A stretch of 64,000 nucleotides of DNA from Streptomyces albiflavescens (lineage in GTDB: Bacteria; Actinomycetota; Actinomycetes; Streptomycetales; Streptomycetaceae), in the NCBI RefSeq assembly GCF_014645835.1, contig NZ_BMMM01000011.1, forward strand, positions 62,001 to 126,000, written 5' to 3'. A model generated the notes under the pieces. It searched no databases, was not told the origin of the DNA, and saw only the letters and a list, made by a program, of their open reading frames with translations. Both the position numbers and the translations under genes were made by a program. The first letter of the stretch is position 1. Each line of letters opens with the position of its first letter. Below, piece by piece: positions 16,233 to 24,735 of the stretch.

Positions 16233-16512
16233 ACCCGACAAGTGGACCTCGCCCGACAAGTGGACCCCTCCCGCGGGGCGGGGCTGTCGGGCACCCACGG
16301 ACGCGCCACGGCCGACCCGCAGCTTTTCGGACGGCGGGGCCGTCGGGCGTCTGCGGGCAAGCCGCAGGCGGCCGTGGGCGCTGGACCGTGGTGCCCCAGG
16401 GCAGTGCGCACGGGCGGGCGCCGACGGTGAGGAACCCCCACGGGAGAGACGGTGAGGAACCCCCACGGGAGAGACGGTGAGGAACCCCCACGGAGAGGTC
16501 CACTTGTCGGGT
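16233..16512. repeat. 18-bp perfect inverted repeat flanking a 25-bp triplicated unit
   Basis: The 18-mer ACCCGACAAGTGGACCTC (16233-16250) recurs as its exact reverse complement at 16495-16512. A second direct copy of its core starts at 16251. Just inside the right arm are three tandem 25-bp units GACGGTGAGGAACCCCCACG(GGAGA) at 16423-16447, 16448-16472 and 16473-16493 (truncated). The 244-bp interior has no clear reading frame. The arrangement resembles a small non-autonomous element, or a set of protein-binding sites. Confidence 0.75.
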
Positions 16513-16630
16513 AACCGTCACGGGTGGTGCGCGGGTGGGCGGGTCCCGAAAGAAACCCGTGCGCGGGCATCCGTACCGGCGCCATAGGATTGGGCCCAAA
16601 CCACACACACTCACCCCAGAGGATCGCTGC

Positions 16631-16927
16631 ATGCCTGGCATCACGCGCGAGGAGGTCGCCCACCTCGCACGGCTGGCGCGTCTGGAGCTGAAGGGCGAAG
16701 AGCTCGACCACTTCGCAGGCCAGCTCGACGACATCATCGGCGCGGTCGCCCGCGTCAGCGAGGTCGCCGACCAAGACGTACCGCCGACCTCCCATCCGCT
16801 GCCGCTGACGAACGTCATGCGCGCGGACGAGGTCCGTCCGTCGCTCACCCCCGAGCAGGCGCTCTCCGGCGCCCCGGCCCAGGAGCAGCAGCGTTTCAAG
16901 GTGCCGCAGATCCTGGGGGAGGACTAA
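16631..16927 (+). CDS. gatC: Asp/Glu-tRNA amidotransferase subunit GatC
   Basis: A 98-residue subunit that wraps GatA onto GatB in the GatCAB amidotransferase. It shows the family start MPGITREEVAHLARLARLEL, the central helix LDDIIGAVARVSEVADQDVPPTSHPLP, the N(V)MRADEV motif and the ending FKVPQILGE. The upstream in-frame extension to 16535 runs through the repeat region and was rejected. First gene of gatC-gatA-small gene-gatB; gatA follows after 4 bp. Confidence 0.95.
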   Translation: MPGITREEVAHLARLARLELKGEELDHFAGQLDDIIGAVARVSEVADQDVPPTSHPLPLTNVMRADEVRPSLTPEQALSGAPAQEQQRFKVPQILGED

Positions 16928-16931
16928 TCAC

Positions 16932-18421
<1,490 letters not shown>

Positions 18422-18425
<4 letters not shown>

Positions 18426-18664
18426 GTAAGGCACTGTCCAAGGCCAAGGGCTTCAAGAAGTCCAAGTCCGGTACGTACCTGTCCATCGCGACCACCGCGT
18501 TCGGTGCCGTCAGTGTCGCCAAGCAGGCCAAGAAGGCCCGCTCCGAGCACGACACGCTGCGCCTGATCGACGCGGCCGTGTCCGCCGCCGCCATCGTCAC
18601 CGGCCTCGCCATCCTCTACCGGGAGCTCAAGCGCCTGGGCGACGACGACGTCCTGCTGGGCTGA
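18422..18664 (+). CDS. Small protein between gatA and gatB, 80 residues
   Basis: An 80-residue hypothetical protein with a Lys-rich N-terminus (VSKALSKAKGFKKSKSGTYL), an amphipathic middle with AFGAVSVAKQAKKARSEHDTL, and a hydrophobic helix SAAAIVTGLAILYRELKRL. It may associate with the membrane through one helix. GTG at 18422 overlaps the gatA stop by four bases, and gatB starts 16 bp downstream, so it is part of the gat operon. GatCAB needs no such subunit, so its role is unknown. Similar genes sit in the same place in other Streptomyces to my memory (SCO5500 region). Confidence 0.7.
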
Positions 18665-18680
18665 GAGGGAAGTTTTCACC

Positions 18681-20195
18681 GTGACCACCACGACCGACCT
18701 GGTGTCGTACGAGGACGCGTTGGCGTCCTACGACCCCGTCATGGGCCTCGAAGTCCACGTCGAACTCGGCACCAGGACCAAGATGTTCTGCGGGTGTTCG
18801 ACCGAGCTGGGCGCCGAGCCCAACTCGCAGACCTGCCCGACCTGCCTCGGCATGCCCGGCTCGCTGCCGGTCGTCAACGCGACCGGCGTCGAGTCCGCCA
18901 TCAAGATCGGTCTCGCGCTGCACTGCGAGATCGCCGAGTGGTGCCGCTTCGCCCGGAAGAACTACTTCTATCCGGACATGCCGAAGAACTTCCAGACCTC
19001 CCAGTACGACGAGCCGATCGCCTTCAACGGCTACCTCGACGTCCAGTTGGAGGACGGCGAGGTCTTCCGCGTGGAGATCGAGCGCGCCCACATGGAGGAG
19101 GACACCGGCAAGTCGACGCACGTCGGCGGTGCCACCGGCCGCATCCACGGCGCCTTGCACTCGCTGCTCGACTACAACCGCGCGGGCATCCCGCTCATCG
19201 AGATCGTCACCAAGCCGATCGAGGGTGCGGGCGAGCGCGCCCCCGAGGTCGCCAGGGCGTACGTCGCCGAGCTGCGCGAGCTCATCAAGGCGCTCGGAGT
19301 GTCGGAAGCCCGCATGGAGATGGGGCAGATGCGCTGCGACGTGAACCTCTCGCTGATGCCCAAGGGCGCGGAGAAGTTCGGCACGCGCTCCGAGACGAAG
19401 AACGTCAACTCCCTGCGCTCCGTGGAACGTGCGGCCCGCTTCGAGATCCAGCGCCACGCCGCGGTGCTGAGCTCCGGCGGCACGATCATCCAGGAGACCC
19501 GCCACTTCCACGAGGACACCGGGTCCACGACCTCGGGCCGGGTGAAGGAGGAGGCCGAGGACTACCGGTACTTCCCCGAGCCGGATCTGGTGCCGGTGGC
19601 GCCCTCTCGCGAGTGGGTCGAGGAACTGCGTGCCGGCCTGCCCGAGCAGCCGCTCGCGCGTCGTAACCGCCTCCGTGAGGAGTGGGGTGTCTCGGCGCAC
19701 GACATGCAGTCGATCCTCAACGCCGGTGCCATCGACACGATCGTCGCCACGATCGAGGCCGGTGCCGACGCCGCCTCCGCCCGCAAGTGGTGGATGGGCG
19801 AACTGGCCCGCAGCGCCAACGAGTCGGGCAAGTCCCTGGAGGACCTGTCCATCACTCCGGCACAGGTCGCCCGGGTGACGGAGCTCGTCTCCTCCGGAGA
19901 CCTGAACGACAAGCTCGCCCGCCAGGTCATCGAGGGTGTGCTCGCCGGCGAGGGCACTCCGGACGAGGTCGTCGAGAAGCGCGGTCTGAAGGTCGTCTCG
20001 GACGAGGGCGCGCTGACCGCCGCCGTCGACGAGGCCATTGCCGGCAACCCCGGGGTCGCGGAGAAGATCCGCGGCGGCAAGGTGGCCGCGGCCGGCGCCC
20101 TGGTCGGCGCGGTCATGAAGGCCACCCGTGGCCAGGCCGACGCGGCGCGCGTCAAGGAGCTCATCCTGGAGAAGCTGGGCGTCAGCGAGGGCTGA
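18681..20195 (+). CDS. gatB: Asp/Glu-tRNA amidotransferase subunit GatB
   Basis: A 504-residue kinase/transferase subunit that binds tRNA, phosphorylates the misacylated Glu or Asp and transfers ammonia. Visible: the start YDPVMGLEVHVELGT, the Cys-rich zinc site (FCGCSTELG ... TCPTCLGMPGSLPV), NYFYPDMPKNFQTSQYDEP, ERAHMEEDTGKSTH, the GTRSETKNVNSLRSVERA strand and EDYRYFPEPDLVPV. The C-terminal YqeY-like tail domain contains GGKVAAAGALVGAVMKATRGQAD. GTG at 18681 with AGAGGGAAG upstream. A strong hairpin follows. Confidence 0.97.
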   Translation: MTTTTDLVSYEDALASYDPVMGLEVHVELGTRTKMFCGCSTELGAEPNSQTCPTCLGMPGSLPVVNATGVESAIKIGLALHCEIAEWCRFARKNYFYPDMPKNFQTSQYDEPIAFNGYLDVQLEDGEVFRVEIERAHMEEDTGKSTHVGGATGRIHGALHSLLDYNRAGIPLIEIVTKPIEGAGERAPEVARAYVAELRELIKALGVSEARMEMGQMRCDVNLSLMPKGAEKFGTRSETKNVNSLRSVERAARFEIQRHAAVLSSGGTIIQETRHFHEDTGSTTSGRVKEEAEDYRYFPEPDLVPVAPSREWVEELRAGLPEQPLARRNRLREEWGVSAHDMQSILNAGAIDTIVATIEAGADAASARKWWMGELARSANESGKSLEDLSITPAQVARVTELVSSGDLNDKLARQVIEGVLAGEGTPDEVVEKRGLKVVSDEGALTAAVDEAIAGNPGVAEKIRGGKVAAAGALVGAVMKATRGQADAARVKELILEKLGVSEG

Positions 20196-20215
20196 GGTCA
20201 GGGTTTTCCTACTCC

Positions 20216-20251
20216 CTAGGGGGATGCATCGGTTCCGATGCATCCCCCTAG
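20216..20251 (+). terminator. 36-base palindromic hairpin after gatB
   Basis: Arms CTAGGGGGATGCATCGG (20216-20232) and CCGATGCATCCCCCTAG (20235-20251) are a perfect 17-bp inverted repeat with only TT between them, so the real loop is GTTC. It starts 20 bp after the gatB stop. No T-tract follows, as is common for Streptomyces terminators. It would work in both directions. Confidence 0.8.
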
Positions 20252-20295
20252 CCGCGTCAACACCCGCACAGGTGTGCGCGCTAGGCTGCCGCGCC

Positions 20296-20589
20296 ATGAG
20301 TGGAAGCACTGACTCCGAGACGCACGACTTCGAGGACCCGGCGCAGGAGGCGCGGCGGGCCCGTTGGACGGCGGCCGGAACCGGAGCCCTGCTGACCCTC
20401 GCCGGCCTCACGGCGTCGGCACTGCGCTCCACCGGTTCCGCGACCGCGCTCATACCCGTGTCCTACGCCTCGGGCGCCGCCGTCTGCGCCGTCGCCTCCG
20501 TGCTGGGGGCCCGGGGGCGTACCAGGCGGGCCCTGTGGCTCATGGTCGCCGGAGTAATGATCATGGCGGTGGGTGACCAGTTCGACTGA
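20296..20589 (+). CDS. Small membrane protein, 97 residues
   Basis: A 97-residue hypothetical protein. The first 25 residues are polar and acidic then basic (SETHDFEDPAQEARRARW). After this come three hydrophobic segments, AAGTGALLTLAGLTASAL, ALIPVSYASGAAVCAVASVLGA and ALWLMVAGVMIMAVG, giving a small polytopic membrane protein. ATG at 20296. It lies between the gatB terminator and the MMPL promoter and appears to be a single-gene unit. Function unknown. Confidence 0.65.
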   Translation: MSGSTDSETHDFEDPAQEARRARWTAAGTGALLTLAGLTASALRSTGSATALIPVSYASGAAVCAVASVLGARGRTRRALWLMVAGVMIMAVGDQFD

Positions 20590-20702
20590 GCGTTGCCTCG
20601 CGGGGCGACAGAGTTCACGGGAATGTCCTGTGAGTTGGGTCGCAGTCGGGTGAGGAGACCCACGAATGAGGTAAACGATCATTTCCGGCTGAAAGAGTGA
20701 TG

Positions 20703-20719
20703 ACGCATAAGTCATGCGT
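20703..20719. promoter_or_regulatory. Small palindrome upstream of the MMPL gene
   Basis: ACGCAT-AAGTC-ATGCGT is a perfect inverted repeat with 6-bp arms, 54 bp before the MMPL start, in an AT-richer stretch than its surroundings. It is a candidate operator; no adjacent regulator gene identifies the protein. Confidence 0.3.
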
Positions 20720-20772
20720 TCTTTGCGGGCAGTTCCCGATAAAGATCCCCAAATCACCCAGGGAGCTGGTCC

Positions 20773-23016
20773 GTGGCAGCCCTCGCGCGTTGGTGTGTCC
20801 AGCACCGCCTCGTTGCCGTACTGCTCTGGCTTGTCGCCTTCGGTGGCATCACCGCCGCCGCGTCCATCACGGGCTCCGCCTACTCGAACGACTACGAAGC
20901 ACCCGGAACCGAATCGGGCCGCGCCACCCAGCTCCTGCGGCACGGCTTCCCGGGCCTCGGCGGCGACAGCGACACCGTCGTCTGGCACACCACGCCGGGC
21001 ACCGTGCGCTCCACCGACGTCGAACAGACGATGACCCGCACCCTCGACCGGATCGCGGGGCTGCCCGGCGTGGCCTCCGTCGTCAGCCCCTACGAGGGCC
21101 GGGGCGCGGGCCAGATCAGCGCCGACGGACGCACGGCCTACGCCACCGTCACCTTCCGCGCCCAGGCCGAGAACATCGACAAGGGAGAGGCCCGGGCCGT
21201 CGTCGACACCGCGAAGGCCGCCGAGACCAAGGGACTCCAAGTCGAGCTCGGCGGCGGCGCCATCGGGCTCACCGAGTCGTCGGGCGGGCATCTCGCCGAG
21301 ATCGTCGGCGTGGTCGTCGCCGCCGTGGTCCTCTTCCTCGCCTTCGGCTCGCTCGCCGCCTCCCTGCTGCCCATCGCCACCGCCCTGGTCGGCGTCGGCA
21401 CGGCGTACGCGGGAATCGTGCTCCTCGGACACGCCATGACCGTCGCCGACTTCGCCCCCATGCTCGGCATGCTGATCGGGCTCGGCGTCGGCATCGACTA
21501 CGCGCTGTTCATCGTGACCCGGCACCGGCGGGGGCTGAAGCGCGGGCTCCCGGTCGCCGAGGCCGCGCGGAACGCCGTCGCCACCACAGGCCGCGCCGTC
21601 GTCTTCGCGGGCGCCACCGTCTGCATCGCATTGCTCGGCATGCTCATCCTGCGGCTCAGCTTCCTCAACGGCGTGGCGATCGCCGCCTCCTTGACGGTCG
21701 TCCTCACCGTCGCGGCCTCCGTGACCCTGCTGCCGGCGCTGCTCTCCTTCATCGGTCCCCGCGCGTTGAGCCGCCGCGAGCGGCGCAGGTTGTACGAGCA
21801 CGGACCCGAACCGGAGCTCCCGACCGGGTTCGCCGCCCGCTGGTCCGTCTTCGTGGAACGCCACCCCAAGCTGCTCGGCGCCGTCGCCGTCGCCGTCATG
21901 GCGCTGCTCGCCCTGCCCACGCTCTCGCTCCACCTGGGCACCTCCGACCAGGGCAACGACCCGAAGTCGGCGACCACGCGCCAGGCGTACGACCTGATCG
22001 GGGAGGGATTCGGACCGGGCGTGAACGGGCCCCTCACCCTCGTCACGCAAGTCCGCGGCGCCGAGGACAAGCTCGTGCTCGACAACCTGGATGCCACTCT
22101 CCGGGCGACCAAGGGCGTCGCGTCGGTCACCCCGGCGACGTACAACACCGGTGGTGACACCGCCTACCTCACCGTCGTCCCGGACTCCGCCCCGCAGTCC
22201 CAGAAGACCAGCGACCTCGTCAGCCGGCTGCGCACCGACGTCCTGCCGCCGGCCGAGGCGGACACCGCGCTCGATGTGCACGTCGGCGGTGTGACGGCGA
22301 GCTACGACGACTTCGCGGATGTCATCATCGGCAAACTGCCGCTCTTCGTGGGCGTCGTGATCGGGCTCGGCTGCGTCCTGCTGCTGCTCGCCTTCCGCTC
22401 GATCGGCATCCCCCTCAAGGCCGCCGTGATGAACATCGCCGCCGTGGCGGCCGCCTTCGGAGTCGTCGTCGCGATCTTCCAGTGGGGCTGGGGCAGCGAA
22501 CTGCTCGGCCTCGGCCGCGCGGGTCCGATCGAACCCTTCCTGCCGGTGATCATGGTGTCGGTCCTCTTCGGACTCTCCATGGACTACCAGGTGTTCCTGG
22601 TCAGCCGGATGTACGAGGAGTGGCTGGAGACCGGGGACAACCGGCGCGCGGTCCGGGTCGGCCTCGCCGAGACCAGCCGCGTGATCAACTCCGCCGCCGT
22701 CATCATGATCTCGGTCTTCCTCGCCTTCGTCCTCAGCGGCGACCGCGTCATCGCGATGTTCGGCATCGCCCTCGCCTCCGCCGTCGCCCTCGACGCCTTC
22801 GTGCTGCGTACGCTCCTGGTGCCCGCCCTGATGCACCTGCTGGGCGGCGCCAACTGGTGGCTGCCACGGTGGCTCGACCAGCGGCTGCCGCGCATCAGCA
22901 TCGAGCCGCCCGAATGCCGCGCCGCCCATGAGAGGCTGGCCGCTGCGACGGACGCCGAGGTGGCGGACGTACTGGCGAAGGAGCAGCAGCGGGATGTACG
23001 CGATATCTCTGGGTGA
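20773..23016 (+). CDS. MMPL-family RND transporter
   Basis: A 747-residue inner-membrane transporter with the duplicated MMPL layout. Helix 1 is near residues 8-30 (CVQHRLVAVLLWLVAFGG). A periplasmic loop follows, then five helices at ~170-330, containing GVGTAYAGIVLLGHAMTVADF and the LGVGIDYALFIVTRHRRGL proton-relay region. The second half repeats this, with its loop at ~375-510 and helices at ~520-700, including the matching LFGLSMDYQVFLVSRMYEEW. MMPL proteins export lipids or small molecules; the substrate is unknown. GTG at 20773 with CAGGGAG upstream. Its last 23 bases overlap the GNAT gene, indicating coupling. Confidence 0.9.
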   Translation: MAALARWCVQHRLVAVLLWLVAFGGITAAASITGSAYSNDYEAPGTESGRATQLLRHGFPGLGGDSDTVVWHTTPGTVRSTDVEQTMTRTLDRIAGLPGVASVVSPYEGRGAGQISADGRTAYATVTFRAQAENIDKGEARAVVDTAKAAETKGLQVELGGGAIGLTESSGGHLAEIVGVVVAAVVLFLAFGSLAASLLPIATALVGVGTAYAGIVLLGHAMTVADFAPMLGMLIGLGVGIDYALFIVTRHRRGLKRGLPVAEAARNAVATTGRAVVFAGATVCIALLGMLILRLSFLNGVAIAASLTVVLTVAASVTLLPALLSFIGPRALSRRERRRLYEHGPEPELPTGFAARWSVFVERHPKLLGAVAVAVMALLALPTLSLHLGTSDQGNDPKSATTRQAYDLIGEGFGPGVNGPLTLVTQVRGAEDKLVLDNLDATLRATKGVASVTPATYNTGGDTAYLTVVPDSAPQSQKTSDLVSRLRTDVLPPAEADTALDVHVGGVTASYDDFADVIIGKLPLFVGVVIGLGCVLLLLAFRSIGIPLKAAVMNIAAVAAAFGVVVAIFQWGWGSELLGLGRAGPIEPFLPVIMVSVLFGLSMDYQVFLVSRMYEEWLETGDNRRAVRVGLAETSRVINSAAVIMISVFLAFVLSGDRVIAMFGIALASAVALDAFVLRTLLVPALMHLLGGANWWLPRWLDQRLPRISIEPPECRAAHERLAAATDAEVADVLAKEQQRDVRDISG

Positions 23017-23569
23017 CGACGGAGCCGAACTGCGCCCCCTGGAGCCGTGGCACGCCGAGGAGTTCCTGGCACATCTGGACCGGGGGAGGGACTTCATCCA
23101 GCAGTTCATCCCGTTCGGGGCGAAGACCACGGACGTGGCGTCCGCGCGGGAACAGCTTCAGAGGTACGCCGACATGCGCGCCGCCGACACCGGGTCCCTG
23201 CACGGCCTGTGGCTGAACGGGAAGCTCGTGGGCGGGGTGCTCTTCCTGAACTTCGACGCGGAGAGCGGCAACTGCGAGGTCGGCTGCTGGCTGGAACCCG
23301 CCGGCGCCGGACGCGGGCTGGTCACCCGCGCCATGCGCGTGCTCATCGACTTCGCCGTCGAGCAGCGCGGCATCCACCGGATCGAATGGGTCGCCGCCTC
23401 GGGGAACGAGCCGAGCCTGAACGTGGCGCGGCGGCTGGGCATGACCCGGGACGGGGTGCGCCGGGAGGCCCATCCCCATCGAGGCGTACGGCACGACCTC
23501 GAGGTGTGGTCTGTCCTCGCCCCCGAGTGGCGCGAGGCACGCGCGGGTGGCGCTCACAACGATCATTAA
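22994..23569 (+). CDS. GNAT acetyltransferase, RimJ/RimL type
   Basis: A 191-residue N-acetyltransferase. It has the RimL-like opening LRPLEPWHAEEFLAHLDRGR, the strand GLWLNGKLVGGVLFLNFD, the acetyl-CoA loop CEVGCWLEPAGAGRGLVTRAM, and the HRIEWVAASGNEPSLNVARRLGM helix, which matches ribosomal-protein serine acetyltransferases. The likely substrate is a protein N-terminus or a small amine, not determined. I chose ATG at 22994, which has GAAGGAG about 11-17 bases upstream; it starts inside the end of the MMPL gene. The ending RAGGAHNDH is an unstructured tail. Confidence 0.85.
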   Translation: MYAISLGDDGAELRPLEPWHAEEFLAHLDRGRDFIQQFIPFGAKTTDVASAREQLQRYADMRAADTGSLHGLWLNGKLVGGVLFLNFDAESGNCEVGCWLEPAGAGRGLVTRAMRVLIDFAVEQRGIHRIEWVAASGNEPSLNVARRLGMTRDGVRREAHPHRGVRHDLEVWSVLAPEWREARAGGAHNDH

Positions 23570-23604
23570 GAGACTTCTCAGAGAGCGTCCGTACGGTGCG
23601 GGGC

Positions 23605-24246
23605 ATGGGAACCAAGACAGTTGACGAGGCCGTGGACGAGAACGGCACCGAGGCGAAGAGCGACCAGGAGGCCGCGGAGGCCACAACGGCCGGCGGACCT
23701 GCGAAGACCGTGGACATCACCAAGGCCGACGAGCCTGCCGACACCGAAGCCGGGGCCGAGGCCGAGGAGCAGGACGAGGCCGAGGACGAGACAGAGGCGG
23801 GCGACGACGAGATAGCGGCGGGTGACGACGCCGCCGAGGCCGAGAAGGGCGCCTCCGGAGTCGGCCAGGGCGCCGCGGCCGTGGTCTCCGCCGCGCTCGG
23901 TCTCGTCTCGCTCTCCGGCGGCTGGATCGGCACCGTGGCCGCCGCGCGCGAGACGCTCGTCGGCCAGCTGCAGACCTCGCAGAGCGCGAGCGTCGCCAAG
24001 CAGGTCAAGGAGATCTACGGCGACGCCTGGGCGACCACGGCATTGGTCGGCGGCCTCTTCGCCCTGGCGGCGCTCGTCGTCGGCGTCGTGGTCCTGGTCC
24101 GGCCCGCCTTCGGGGCCCCGGGCAAGCCGCAGGCCGCCTGGATCAAGTCGGTCGCCTGGGCGGGCGTCTCGCTCGGGGTCATCGGCCTGGTCCTCGCGGT
24201 CGCCAAGTACTCCGACATCCTGCTCGGACTGCCCTCCACCAGCTGA
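23605..24246 (+). CDS. Membrane protein with long acidic N-terminal tail
   Basis: A 213-residue hypothetical protein. Residues 1-85 are highly acidic and Ala-rich (for example AEEQDEAEDETEAGDDE), likely disordered and cytoplasmic. Three or four transmembrane helices follow: VVSAALGLVSLSGGWIGTVA, ATTALVGGLFALAALVVGVV and SVAWAGVSLGVIGLVLAVA. The stretch TLVGQLQTSQSASVAKQVKEIYG between helices is probably an external loop. No family is recognised. ATG at 23605. A strong hairpin follows. Function unknown. Confidence 0.65.
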   Translation: MGTKTVDEAVDENGTEAKSDQEAAEATTAGGPAKTVDITKADEPADTEAGAEAEEQDEAEDETEAGDDEIAAGDDAAEAEKGASGVGQGAAAVVSAALGLVSLSGGWIGTVAAARETLVGQLQTSQSASVAKQVKEIYGDAWATTALVGGLFALAALVVGVVVLVRPAFGAPGKPQAAWIKSVAWAGVSLGVIGLVLAVAKYSDILLGLPSTS

Positions 24247-24262
24247 ATCTCCGTACCTCTGA

Positions 24263-24310
24263 GGGGCCTTAGGGCCGGCCTGAGTCACTTACGGCCGCCC
24301 TAAGGCCCTT
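24263..24310 (+). terminator. Hairpin terminator after the acidic membrane protein gene
   Basis: GGGGCCTTAGGGCCGGCC (24263-24280) pairs with GGCCGCCCTAAGGCCCTT (24293-24310), giving a stem of about 17 bp with one mismatch and a 12-base loop. It ends with CTTCG and no long T-run. It probably terminates in both directions. Confidence 0.7.
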
Positions 24311-24421
24311 CGCGTGCGCAAGATGCGGAACTCTCCCGATGTGGCGCACCCCCCTGGGAGACGAAGGTTGAGGCATCGCAAACAAGCGAGGCCGAAACCG
24401 ACTCTTCACGAGGGGTACGAG

Positions 24422-24619
24422 ATGTTCGAGTACGAGCTTCAGCAGATCCGATCCGCAGAGCTGATCCGCGAGGCCCAGAACCACCGACTGGCGCAGGAGG
24501 CGCTCCGCGGCCGCCGTGCCGCCCGTCGCGCCGCCGCACGCGAGTCCGCCCAGCACGAGTCCGAGGGGCAGGGCCATACCAAGCGTCCCCGCCGGAGCCG
24601 GTTCGCCCGCGCCGCGTGA
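24422..24619 (+). CDS. Small basic protein, 65 residues
   Basis: A 65-residue hypothetical protein beginning MFEYELQQIRSAELIREAQN and continuing as an Arg/Ala-rich helix (EALRGRRAARRAAARESAQ) with a basic tail KRPRRSRFARAA. It is predicted to be almost fully helical. ATG at 24422 has GAGGGG 9-14 bases upstream, supporting a real gene, and codon bias is strong. No family is recognised; nucleic-acid or membrane-surface binding is possible from its charge. It lies just before the LuxR-family ATPase gene. Confidence 0.6.
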   Translation: MFEYELQQIRSAELIREAQNHRLAQEALRGRRAARRAAARESAQHESEGQGHTKRPRRSRFARAA

Positions 24620-24735
24620 GCGCCGGGGCACGGGAGGACGGCCGTACGGGGGTCGGCCGTTCTCCGGTGCCGGTGCCGCACGCAGCAACCGTCGTCCTCC
24701 CGATAACCGGTGCCGCACGGTCGGACCCCTGTGCG

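Larger units (their letters stand above)
16132..16630. other. Repeat-rich 0.5-kb intergenic region before gatC
   Basis: No convincing gene is seen in these 499 bases. They contain, in order, six GGGTGC hexamers (16150-16185), two direct copies of CCCGACAAGTGGACC (16234-16248, 16252-16266), three copies of a 25-bp unit (16423-16493), and an inverted copy of the first motif (16495-16512). A TAGGAT, resembling a -10 element, lies at 16586-16591, about 40 bases before gatC, and is its probable promoter. Confidence 0.7.

Noticed and set aside
20281..23130. 949-codon open frame on the minus strand
   Set aside because: Antisense to the MMPL gene; composition is Asp/Gly/Glu/Arg-rich with no domain.
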